Source: Tardiphaga sp. 709 (GTDB lineage: Bacteria; Pseudomonadota; Alphaproteobacteria; Rhizobiales; Xanthobacteraceae). From it: a stretch of 64,000 nt of DNA. The notes under the pieces were generated by a model. It searched no databases, was not told the DNA's origin, and saw only the letters and a list, made by a program, of their open reading frames with translations. The stretch's first letter is position 1, and the number at the start of each line of letters is the position of its first letter. The stretch lies in the NCBI RefSeq assembly GCF_032401055.1, contig NZ_CP135529.1, positions 4,958,501 through 5,022,500 on the forward strand, read 5' to 3'. The translations under genes were made by a program, and so were the position numbers. Positions 26,792-36,385 of the stretch are shown here, in pieces.

Positions 26792-28186
26792 TCACCTTTC
26801 GTCGGGTATCGAAGCCAGCTCGCTCAATCTGGTTTCGAACCGACATGTGAGCCCTTCGGGCAAAAATTCGATTTTGACAGAACTGCCGAAGTCGGCTGAC
26901 AGCGTGCCTTCGATCAGTCGTGAGCCAAATCCACGTCGCGTCGGCGGGACGACGACGGGGCCGCCGGATCCGCGCCACGCGAAACCTAACGCCGGCCCGT
27001 CGCTGCCGGTGTGACAAGCCCAGTCGATATCTATCGTTCCGTCCGGAACGGATAATGCACCATACTTTGCGGCATTGGTTGCGAGTTCATGCAGCGCGAG
27101 CGCCAGTGACAGTGCCTGTTTGGCCGTCAGTTCCACCTCGGGGCCCGAGACGCGAATGCGCTTTTCGCCCGTTCGATGCGGCGCCAGTGCGCCAGCGATC
27201 ACCGTGGGCATCGACGCGCTGGTCCAGCTCGATGCGGTCAGGATATCGTGTGCCTGGTTGAGTGCGGAGAGGCGCGCATCGAAAATGGTCCGAGCCTCTT
27301 CCTTGGTCGCTGCGGTACGGAACGTCTGACTGGCGATGGCGCCGACCATGGCCATGGTGTTCTTCATGCGATGTTCGAGTTCGCGCGTCAGCAATTGCTG
27401 CTGTGTCTCGGCACGTTTCAGTTTACCGACGTCGCGAATAGTACCGATGAAGCGCGTGACGGCGCCGTTCTCGAATTCAGCCCTGCCTTTGGCGGAACAC
27501 CAGCGCTCGATGCCGTCATCGAGACCGATGGTGCGGTATTCGATGTCATAGGCCTGTGGCCCGTCCACCATCATGGCGTCCAGGCACGCCTTCTCGGTGA
27601 CGTCGCGATCATCGGGATGAAGTCCTTGCAGGAAGACGTCGAACGAGATCGGCTTGCCGAAGGTGAGGCCGAACAATTCGTAGCAGCGCCGGTCCCATTG
27701 CAGCAAGCCGGTGCGCGGGTCGAGATCCCAGGTTCCAGTGTCGGCAGCGTCGAGTGCAAGTCGTAGCTGGCTTTCGCTGGCCTGTAGCGCCACATCCACG
27801 GCACGCGATGCAGTGATATCGCGCGACACCGAAAGCAGCTGATGCGGTTTTCCATCGGGGCCGGGAATGGCGGTGACGGTGACATCCCACCATTTCGGCG
27901 TGCCGGCCATCGTGGTGGCGTAACCCTGGAAGTGTCCGGTGCGCCCAAGCTGAGCGGCCCTTACAGCCGCCTTGGCGTCGGTATTGCCCTGCCCCTGCCA
28001 GAAGTCCGGCCATGGGCACCCCTTGATCGCGCCAAAATCCGTGACCTCCATGACGCGCTGGCCGCCGTCGGTCATGAAGATGAGGTTGCCGTCGAAATCG
28101 AGGACCTTGATGCAGTCGCCCGATGCTGCGAGCAAACTTCGCAAGAATGAATTGGCGTCCTGAATAGGTCCGAACGATTGATCCAC
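26792..28186 (-). CDS. HWE-family sensor histidine kinase with two PAS domains
   Basis: 464 residues from a GTG at 28186 with GGGG upstream; a longer frame to an ATG at 28321 gives a leader with no PAS features. Two PAS domains cover about residues 10-255 (DGNLIFMTDGGQRVMEV; LRLALDAADTGTWDLDPRTG, a PAS_3 opening). The HWE dimerisation box contains the phospho-acceptor His in LTRELEHRMKNTMAMVGAI, and the ATPase shows LALALHELATNAAKYGALS and GFAWRGSGGP, the W-x-E/G box that names the family (GSRLIEGTL follows). No membrane helix, so the signal is cytosolic, possibly light or redox through a PAS cofactor. Partner: the receiver 11 bp downstream. Confidence 0.9.
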   Translation of the reverse strand: MDQSFGPIQDANSFLRSLLAASGDCIKVLDFDGNLIFMTDGGQRVMEVTDFGAIKGCPWPDFWQGQGNTDAKAAVRAAQLGRTGHFQGYATTMAGTPKWWDVTVTAIPGPDGKPHQLLSVSRDITASRAVDVALQASESQLRLALDAADTGTWDLDPRTGLLQWDRRCYELFGLTFGKPISFDVFLQGLHPDDRDVTEKACLDAMMVDGPQAYDIEYRTIGLDDGIERWCSAKGRAEFENGAVTRFIGTIRDVGKLKRAETQQQLLTRELEHRMKNTMAMVGAIASQTFRTAATKEEARTIFDARLSALNQAHDILTASSWTSASMPTVIAGALAPHRTGEKRIRVSGPEVELTAKQALSLALALHELATNAAKYGALSVPDGTIDIDWACHTGSDGPALGFAWRGSGGPVVVPPTRRGFGSRLIEGTLSADFGSSVKIEFLPEGLTCRFETRLSELASIPDER

Positions 28187-28345
28187 GAATACCCCGGGAG
28201 CTGCGGCTCCGATCGCAAAAATACGCTGCAATGAAATACGGCCGCAAACAGATACGGTTGCGGATGTACGGTAACAGGTCTTCGAGCAAACGTGCCAGAC
28301 CAGAGCGGGTTCCGGCTCCATCGCGGCGATGCCGCGTGCGTCGAT

Positions 28346-30235
28346 TTACGCTGAGGTCGATATAGCCTCCGCCGCGCTGCCGTCGTGCCAAAGCCACGCG
28401 CTGACCGCGCCGCTGCGGCCGCGGATCTGGACTTCGGTCGGGCCGCTCAGCGCCCCCGTCGCGCGCACCGCACAGTCCGCTCCCGCGGCGCGCAGCAGGT
28501 CGTCGCTCAGGGCCACCTTGGCGCCGTGGCTCGCGGCGACCTCCATGAGCCGGCTGGCGACATTGACGGTATCGCCGGTCGCGGTGATGTGCTGGTAGCT
28601 GGCGCCGCCGAGACGCGATGCGACGATATCGCCGAAATGCGCGCCGATCTTGAATCCGATCTGGCTGGCGATCTCAGGCGGAAGACCAGCGATCCACGTG
28701 CCGGTTCGCGTCGTGAGGTCGATACAGCAGCGCACGGCACGGGGGGCATCGTCATCGGCGACGACAGGCAATCCGAACAGGATCATCGCGCCGTCGCCCA
28801 TGAAGGTTGTGACCACACCGCCATGGGCGAGGGTCACCTGATCGATCATCGCGTGGAAGGACTTCAGCAATTCGCGCACCGCGTCTGCGTTGAGTGTCTC
28901 ACTGAGTGCGGTGAAGCGCGAGATATCGATGAAGATGACGGCGGCATGCTGATGCACCGGCTGCAACAGGTAGTCCGGATACTTGATCAGCCAGTCACGC
29001 AGACCCGGCGCCTGGAACTGGCGCAGCAGGTCGCTGCGCGCTGCAAAGCGTTGCACGCTGCGCCGGCTGCTCCAGATTTGCAGTGCGCCGAACGCCATCG
29101 CCGGCGGCACAGCCGCGGCCAGCGGCAATGCGGCGCTCATCCAGATGCCATGGCCATAGGCGATGGTGTTGATCACGGCCCACAGCGCGACCACGGCGAC
29201 GATCGCAATGAGGCCGACGGCATTGCGCCGCCATGCGAGCAGGGCGATGCACAGCATCGCCAGGACGATCGCAAAGCCGGCATCGAACAGCCGGATGGAT
29301 GTATTGCGCAGCAAGGTGTCCTTGGCGAGCAGATGCGTGATTGCGGTGGACACGACTTCGACGCCGGGCATCACCGGATCGAACGGCGTGGAGAAGAAAT
29401 CGCCGCCGCCGCTGACGGTGACGCCGATGGCGACGACGCGGTCCTCGACATCGGCGCGGCGGAGTTTGCCCGCCAGAACCTCCGATGCGCTGATCGTCCG
29501 GATCGTGCCGCGCGGCCCATAGAAAGACATCGGCAACAAATGGCCGACATCGGTCGGGACATGGGTGCCGGCGAGGGAGAAATTATACTCGCCAATCTGG
29601 GCATCGTCGCGCGAGGCGGCTGATGCGACGCGCAGCGGCATCGACACCATCACGCGGTCGGCTGAGCGCATCAGCATCGGCATCGAGCGCGGCACGCCGC
29701 TGCTATCGGTGTTGAGATTGACCACGCCGACCGTGGCCTGATCGGCGAAGATTTTCAGCGGCAGCAGAAATCCTGACGCCACCGGCAGGTCGGCGAGAGG
29801 TCCGGCCTCCTTGGTGGCCACGGTCTGTTTGGACTCGCTGAACAGAGCCGCCGCGGCAATGACGGCGTTGGTCTTGCCGAGCGCCTGTGCCAGTGCGGCA
29901 TCGCTCTCTGCTGCGCCGCCATCGACCAGCAGCAGATCGAGTGCGAGCACTTTCGGTTTGTAGCGTGCGATTTCCTCGATGATTGTCGTCAGCGTGGCGC
30001 GGGGCAGCGGATAGCTGCCTTGTTCGCGTGCGACCCGATCGTCGATCGCGATGATGGTGACGAGATCGGGCGGTTTCTTCACGCCGCGGATCTGGATGCG
30101 CAGGTCGGTCAGCGTCGCTTCTAGCCTGTCGAGAAAGCCGACATCGCCGCGGTTATGTCCAAAGGCCAGCGCCGCCGCCCACACGCCCGCCAGGACCATG
30201 GCGAGCGGTGTCTGCAATCTGCTGGCCTTCATCAT
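28346..30235 (-). CDS. CHASE2 domain adenylate/guanylate cyclase
   Basis: 629 residues from the ATG at 30235. A first helix (LAMVLAGVWAAALAFG) leads to a periplasmic CHASE2 domain (DLVTIIAIDDRVAREQGSYP, PKVLALDLLLVDGG, VVAIGVTVSGGGDFFSTPFD), then three membrane helices (about 305-385) and a class III cyclase catalytic domain from about 425. It has FIDISRFTALSETL with the first metal Asp, TTFMGDGAMILFGLP with the second, and TATGDTVNVASRLMEVA. It should make cAMP in response to a periplasmic signal. It lies downstream of a FecR-domain gene with almost no gap, a recurrent pair in this family of bacteria. Confidence 0.92.
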   Translation of the reverse strand: MMKASRLQTPLAMVLAGVWAAALAFGHNRGDVGFLDRLEATLTDLRIQIRGVKKPPDLVTIIAIDDRVAREQGSYPLPRATLTTIIEEIARYKPKVLALDLLLVDGGAAESDAALAQALGKTNAVIAAAALFSESKQTVATKEAGPLADLPVASGFLLPLKIFADQATVGVVNLNTDSSGVPRSMPMLMRSADRVMVSMPLRVASAASRDDAQIGEYNFSLAGTHVPTDVGHLLPMSFYGPRGTIRTISASEVLAGKLRRADVEDRVVAIGVTVSGGGDFFSTPFDPVMPGVEVVSTAITHLLAKDTLLRNTSIRLFDAGFAIVLAMLCIALLAWRRNAVGLIAIVAVVALWAVINTIAYGHGIWMSAALPLAAAVPPAMAFGALQIWSSRRSVQRFAARSDLLRQFQAPGLRDWLIKYPDYLLQPVHQHAAVIFIDISRFTALSETLNADAVRELLKSFHAMIDQVTLAHGGVVTTFMGDGAMILFGLPVVADDDAPRAVRCCIDLTTRTGTWIAGLPPEIASQIGFKIGAHFGDIVASRLGGASYQHITATGDTVNVASRLMEVAASHGAKVALSDDLLRAAGADCAVRATGALSGPTEVQIRGRSGAVSAWLWHDGSAAEAISTSA

Positions 30236-30272
30236 CGTCGCGTATCCGGGCCGTTTAACGCCCAAGCCTTTG

Positions 30273-30794
30273 TCAACGACCAAGCCTTGCCATCAATGCG
30301 GTGACGCGCGGCGCGGGCCAACGCTTGATGTCGAGTGGCGTCGCCGAGGTATCGACATCGACGCCTTCACCGGGGCCGAGGGTTACGCTGCCGGGGCTGG
30401 TCACGCGCCTGACGCCGACGCGACCGGTCTCGACGAAGACGGAGGTCTTGCTGCCCTCGGCGTCCACCGCCCACCTGGTGCCACGCACCGCGGCGATCGC
30501 CTGCGGTGTCATCACCTCGAAGGTTTTGCCTGCCTTCTGTTTGGGGGCCTCGATGAGAACGGCCTTGCTTTGCAGGTCGACGCCGTCGACACGGCCGTTG
30601 CGGTCGCGATCGAGCAGCGTGAAGCGCGCGCCGTTTTCAGCAATGATCGTTACGCCGCCGCAGCGCAGGGTTTGCGGTCCGCCGGCCGGCTGGCTCGATG
30701 TGCAGCCCGGGTTGGCCTGTTGCGCCGATGCAGCACCGCCGTACAGGCACGCCGCAGTGACGATGGCCGCCGCCAGCCTGATTGAATGGGTCAT
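30273..30794 (-). CDS. Exported FecR-domain protein
   Basis: 173 residues with a signal peptide (MTHSIRLAAAIVTAACLYGG ... ASAQQ). The FecR core is visible: VMTPQAIAAVRGTRWAVDAE, KTSVFVETGRVGVRR and VTLGPGEGVDVD. In iron systems FecR domains relay signals to sigma factors, but here there is no sigma factor or TonB receptor next to it; the partner is the CHASE2 cyclase directly downstream, so it probably acts as its periplasmic sensor. It starts the minus-strand signalling operon. Confidence 0.88.
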   Translation of the reverse strand: MTHSIRLAAAIVTAACLYGGAASAQQANPGCTSSQPAGGPQTLRCGGVTIIAENGARFTLLDRDRNGRVDGVDLQSKAVLIEAPKQKAGKTFEVMTPQAIAAVRGTRWAVDAEGSKTSVFVETGRVGVRRVTSPGSVTLGPGEGVDVDTSATPLDIKRWPAPRVTALMARLGR

Positions 30795-31266
30795 GTTGGT
30801 ACTCCTGAACGCGACATCGGTAAGGCGGGCGGCGGGCGATTTCGTTCAACGTCTGCGGGCGAGCGGCGTGATTAACGCTCGGAGGTACCCATATAGGGCG
30901 ACGCAGCGGCACAACGAGGGCAGATCCAACCGGGATGGCCGATCTCACGACCATGTGAGATTGAGAGGCATTCTCAGTAATCGGGCCGCGAGCGCTGCCG
31001 CAATCTCGCCACAACGCCCCGGATTTTCAGGGGATATCAAAGGTTTGCATGAGGCTAACGAGGCCATTTTCGGGGCGTTCGTGCTTGTTTTCCCCCCGCG
31101 CTTCCTTTATTCCCGTTTTGCATCGCAGACAGCGTCCTGGAAGACTTGGGTAACCAAGATCATTGGCCGCGTTTAGGCGGATGCCTGGGCGTGATCCGGC
31201 AAACGGCAGACCGTTTTCCGCGCTGATCACGCTTCGACGCGTGTATTTTCAGAGGACTAGCGCCAA
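30795..31266. other. Divergent intergenic region with purA leader; nested inverted repeat
   Basis: 472 bp without a gene. Close to purA there is a nested inverted repeat: outer arms GCGTGATC (31189-31196) and GATCACGC (31225-31232), inner arms AAACGG (31201-31206) and CCGTTT (31211-31216). It ends 34 bases before the purA ATG and may be an operator or an RNA leader hairpin. Confidence 0.5.
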
Positions 31267-32559
<1,293 letters not shown>

Positions 32560-32612
32560 CGAACTGTTACCGGATAGCCTCCAAATTGATGCACCCGCAA
32601 CATTGAGTCGAG

Positions 32613-34211
32613 ATGGCTGATTACTACCCGTTGATCGCCCGTGCCATCGCCGGACTGGACCCCAGTGCTCCCGGTGAGCAGCGGCGCGCGCTCTATGAGC
32701 GCGCCCGCACGGCTCTGATTGCCCAGTTGCGCAGTGTCGAGCCGCCCCTCAGCGAGTCAGAGATCACCCGCGAGCGGCTGTCGCTTGAAGAGGCAGTCCG
32801 CAAGGTCGAATCCGAAGCGGCCCAGCGCGCCCGCGACGCCTCGCGGCCGCCATCGGATGGCAAGCCGCGCGCTGGCGATGCTTTCCGTAATGCCGGGTCG
32901 CGTGCCGGTGCCACGCCGGCCGAGCCGTCGCCGCGCGGCCGTCAGCCGATCACGCCGACGCCGCCGTCTCCGCGTGCCCCGGAAGAGCCGCGTCCGCCGC
33001 GCACCTTGCGCGTCGATCCGCCGCCGATTCCAAAGCAGCAGTCGCCCAATGCCGGTGCGCAGGATCCGAACGGTCCGCCAACCCGCGAACGATCAGGCAC
33101 GCCGCGCCGCTCCGATAACAACACGCCGCCGCCGGCCCGCAACGATCGCGGCGACCAGGGCGATGCCGCGATGCGCGGTTTCCGCGACGTCACCGCCGAT
33201 GTGGACGATCTCGGCCGCGCCGCTGCGCAGGCCAATCGTGCGGCGCGCAAGACCTACGCCAACGTGCCGTCGCCGACGCCGGAATTCGATCGTCTCGAAC
33301 CCAGCATGGAAGCGCGTAGCGAGGCTTTCGGCTACGACGAGACAGCTTACGATGAGCAGGCCGGCGACGAGTCGCAGGTGCCACCGTCGCGCATCAAGGA
33401 TTCCAAGGGCAAGAAGGCGAAGCCGCCCAAGCCTCCGAAGCCGAAGCGCGTTAGTGGCGGTTTCCCGTTCAAGACCGCGCTTCTCATCGGCATCGTGATG
33501 ATCCTGATCGGCGCCGTGATTCTGGGATGGCCGACGATCAACAAGATGGTGCGCGGTTTCGCCGGCGGTTCGGCGCCCGTCGTCACCGACAACAAGGATG
33601 CGCCGCTGGCGCCGCGGCCGAAAATCGCTGATCGCGTCGGTCAGCCGTCCTCGTCGGATCAGATCGCGCCGGTTGCACAGCGCGTCGTTCTGTATGACGA
33701 GGATCCGGCTGAGCCGAAGGGCCGGCAATATGTCGGCACGGTGGTCTGGCGCACCGAGCAGATCAAGGGCACCGGCGGCAAGCCTGGTGACATCGCCGTG
33801 CGCGCGGACATCGAGATTCCGGAACGCAAGTTCAAGATGACCATGTCGTTCCGCCGCAACACCGACACGTCGCTGCCCGCCAGCCACACGGCCGAACTGA
33901 CTTTCGTGCTGCCGCCCGATTTCGCCGGCGGCGGTATCGCCAACGTTCCGGGCGTGCTGATGAAGTCGAACGAGCAGGCGAGGGGCACGCCACTGGCGGG
34001 CCTCGCGGTCAAGGTCACCGACGGCTTCTTCCTTGTCGGTCTCAGCAATGTCGAAAGCGATCGCGCGCGCAACCTGCAGCTCCTGAAGGAGCGGTCATGG
34101 TTCGACATCCCGCTGGTCTATGCCAACCAGCGCCGCGCCATCATCGCCATCGAGAAGGGCTCGCCCGGCGAGCGTGCCTTCAACGACGCCTTCGCGGCCT
34201 GGGGCGAGTAA
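32613..34211 (+). CDS. Proline-rich single-pass membrane protein downstream of purA
   Basis: 532 residues in three parts. Residues 1-75 are a helical cytoplasmic domain (YYPLIARAIAGLDPSAPGEQ, then ERARTALIAQLRSVEPPLSE). Residues 76-275 are low complexity, rich in Pro, Arg, Ala and Ser. A membrane helix follows (ALLIGIVMILIGAVILGW, near residue 292), and a periplasmic C-terminal domain of about 220 residues (RVVLYDEDPAEPKGRQYVGT, LPASHTAELTFVLPPDFAGG). I do not recognise a characterised family; homologues beside purA are expected in close relatives. The layout (cytoplasmic helices, disordered span, anchor, folded periplasmic domain) recalls envelope or stress sensors, but that is inference. 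Confidence 0.85.
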   Translation: MADYYPLIARAIAGLDPSAPGEQRRALYERARTALIAQLRSVEPPLSESEITRERLSLEEAVRKVESEAAQRARDASRPPSDGKPRAGDAFRNAGSRAGATPAEPSPRGRQPITPTPPSPRAPEEPRPPRTLRVDPPPIPKQQSPNAGAQDPNGPPTRERSGTPRRSDNNTPPPARNDRGDQGDAAMRGFRDVTADVDDLGRAAAQANRAARKTYANVPSPTPEFDRLEPSMEARSEAFGYDETAYDEQAGDESQVPPSRIKDSKGKKAKPPKPPKPKRVSGGFPFKTALLIGIVMILIGAVILGWPTINKMVRGFAGGSAPVVTDNKDAPLAPRPKIADRVGQPSSSDQIAPVAQRVVLYDEDPAEPKGRQYVGTVVWRTEQIKGTGGKPGDIAVRADIEIPERKFKMTMSFRRNTDTSLPASHTAELTFVLPPDFAGGGIANVPGVLMKSNEQARGTPLAGLAVKVTDGFFLVGLSNVESDRARNLQLLKERSWFDIPLVYANQRRAIIAIEKGSPGERAFNDAFAAWGE

Positions 34212-34230
34212 CTTCTAAGAAGCCACACAC

Positions 34231-34298
34231 TGTCATTCACAGGCGCACCAATTGGTGCGCCTGTGGGCGCGCTCTTGCGCGAACCCGGAATGACAGCT
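34231..34298. repeat. Palindromic element serving as bidirectional terminator
   Basis: A perfect 28-bp palindrome (34238-34265, half-site CACAGGCGCACCAA) sits inside a second, outer repeat whose ends are TGTCATTC (34231-34238) and GAATGACA. The right part (GCGCGCTCTTGCGCGAACCC) is shared with the element at 37373-37486. It fills the gap between two convergent genes. Confidence 0.7.
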
Positions 34299-34312
34299 GT
34301 TGAAAGTGCCAG

Positions 34313-36175
34313 CTACTTGCAGCCGAAACTCGCCGCCTGCGTTATCGCTCCGCCATTCCACACCGTCCGCAGCGGATAGACGCAAGCCGGATAGCTCAAC
34401 TTGCTGTCGCGCGACGTCAGTGCGATCTCGCCGGGAGCCATACCCTTCTCGACCCAGTCCGTCAGCGCGGTGAAGAACTGATCCTGCTCACGCGTCGGCG
34501 TCTGGTTGGCATTCCCCGGCAGTTTCGGCAGCGGCACGGAATCGTTCTGTCCGCTGACCGTATAGGCCCGGCCCTGCGAGCTGTGGGCCGAGCCGGGCAG
34601 CAGATACATCCGCATGAACTTCTGCACCTCGGTATGGCCGCCCATCTGCGCCGCGACGCGCTCGTGATAGTTGACGTTGCCGGCGGGCGGGATCGCGTCA
34701 TCGACGAGGCCGCTATAGACGACGATCTTGCGGCCGAGATCGCGCAACTTGCCGAGATCCGCCTTGTCGGTGCCGAGATTGCTGAACAGCGTCGCTTGCA
34801 AGGCGAGGTTCTTGTTCACCGCATCGGCCAGACCGGCATAGCTGAGCTCCTGCCACTTGTTGCGTTCGGTAGTCGAGCCGTTGTTGAACGGAATGTCCGA
34901 CGGGTTGGTGGCGCTGGCATCGGCGGCGTAGCGGACGTCCTTCAGTGCCAGGGCCACACTGCCGGCGGCCGTACCGGTGATCTGGCTGCCGATCGCAGTG
35001 GTCCTGGTGAAGGCCCACCACACCTGCTTCGTGCCGAGCGCCTTACCGCTGCGGCTGTCGGAGCTTTGCGCGGCGTCGTAGCTGCCATCGGGCGTTGCGC
35101 CGAACCAGATCCTGTCGAGCGCCATCGCTTCCTTGAGGCTCATGCAGGTTGCCGCATCGGCATTGCTGCCGGTGACGCCCTGGCCGGCCTCGCCGCTGCA
35201 GAGGGCCGCGGCATCGCGTGCGGGATCGTAGTCGCAGACGAACGGATCGAGCAGGAAGCCGAGCCCGGCCTGGTCGCAGGCGGCGAGGGCGCGCTTGTTG
35301 GCGGCGTTGATCTTGGCGGCGAAGGCGCTGGCTTTCGGTTTGTCGAGTGCGGTGAAGCCGAGTTCGGTCTTCATCACGATCTGCGGATACAGCGCAGCCG
35401 TGCCGAATTGCGGGATGTTGAGCGCCGGCTGCGCGATCATGTAGCCGTCATAGAGCTCGGGATAGTCCTGGGCGATCTTCATACCCTGCCGGCCGCCCTG
35501 CGAGTGGCCATCGTAATAAGCGTAAGCCGGCGCCTTGCCGTAATAGAGCGTGGCGAGCGCCCTGGTCTTGACGGCCTGCTCGACCAGGGCGCGGACCGAG
35601 AAGTCGCGAAATCCTTCGGTATTGATCTTGCCGTCGGAGAGAAAGGTGAAGGAGCCGTCCTGATACCAGGGTTGTCCAGCATCGGTGGTGCCCGAGGCAT
35701 AACCCATATTGGCGTTGACGAGGGCGGGCACCTTGCTGCCGATCTTGTCGGCATAACGATGGCCGCCGCCGACCCAGCCGCCGCCGCCGTAATTGCGGAT
35801 GCGCGTATTCCAGTTCGCCGGTGTTGGCAGCCAGACCTCGATGCCGATGCCCTCGGACCAGGAGCGCGCAGCCTTGTCCTTTTCCGCCGTGAAGCCTGGC
35901 CCCACCAGAAGCTTCACAAGGCACATATCCGCCGCCATGGTAATCGGGCGAGGCGAATCCTGTGCGATCAGTTCCTCGCCCTTCTTGATCGCCCGCACGG
36001 CCACCACGGTGGTGGCCTCATCCGGATGAAATGCGGTCTTGATACCGTCGTCGCAGGCGAGCTGTTGTGCGGAAGCGGGGGCGGTGGTGCCGCATAGCGC
36101 AGCAAACAAGGCCATCGCCGTCACGATGGCACGCGCGCGGTTATCATCACGGATGATGTGGGGGGCTGTCGACAT
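34313..36175 (-). CDS. Tannase / feruloyl esterase family protein
   Basis: 620-residue exported hydrolase. The ATG at 36175 follows GGGAA and starts a signal peptide ending near ASAQQ (residue 37). The family features are the nucleophile elbow YYDGHSQGGRQGMKIAQDYP, the oxyanion-side segment YGGGGWVGGGHRY, WFGATPDGSYDAAQSSDSRSG, and a late Asp...His region (YSGLVDDAIPPAGN ... LPGSAHSSQGRAY). Tannase-family enzymes cleave galloyl or feruloyl esters of plant phenolics; the exact substrate is unknown. It is divergent from a Tat-exported VOC protein that could act on aromatic diols, a plausible functional pair. A longer minus-strand frame continuing over the VOC gene to 37027 is an artefact. Confidence 0.9.
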   Translation of the reverse strand: MSTAPHIIRDDNRARAIVTAMALFAALCGTTAPASAQQLACDDGIKTAFHPDEATTVVAVRAIKKGEELIAQDSPRPITMAADMCLVKLLVGPGFTAEKDKAARSWSEGIGIEVWLPTPANWNTRIRNYGGGGWVGGGHRYADKIGSKVPALVNANMGYASGTTDAGQPWYQDGSFTFLSDGKINTEGFRDFSVRALVEQAVKTRALATLYYGKAPAYAYYDGHSQGGRQGMKIAQDYPELYDGYMIAQPALNIPQFGTAALYPQIVMKTELGFTALDKPKASAFAAKINAANKRALAACDQAGLGFLLDPFVCDYDPARDAAALCSGEAGQGVTGSNADAATCMSLKEAMALDRIWFGATPDGSYDAAQSSDSRSGKALGTKQVWWAFTRTTAIGSQITGTAAGSVALALKDVRYAADASATNPSDIPFNNGSTTERNKWQELSYAGLADAVNKNLALQATLFSNLGTDKADLGKLRDLGRKIVVYSGLVDDAIPPAGNVNYHERVAAQMGGHTEVQKFMRMYLLPGSAHSSQGRAYTVSGQNDSVPLPKLPGNANQTPTREQDQFFTALTDWVEKGMAPGEIALTSRDSKLSYPACVYPLRTVWNGGAITQAASFGCK

Positions 36176-36385
36176 GGCGTTTCCCGTCTGTTTTATTTTT
36201 GAGTTGGGGTGAGTTCTCCTCACTTCGCTTCTGCGATCAACTACCAAAACGATGTCGGAACGTAACATTATGTTAAAAAAGGTCCCGTGGATTGGGCCTA
36301 CAGCGATGTGATTTGACCCCGTATGGTTGCCTGCTATCCACAATGATCCGCTCTTGAACCCCTTCTGCCGCCATGGACCCCCCGC

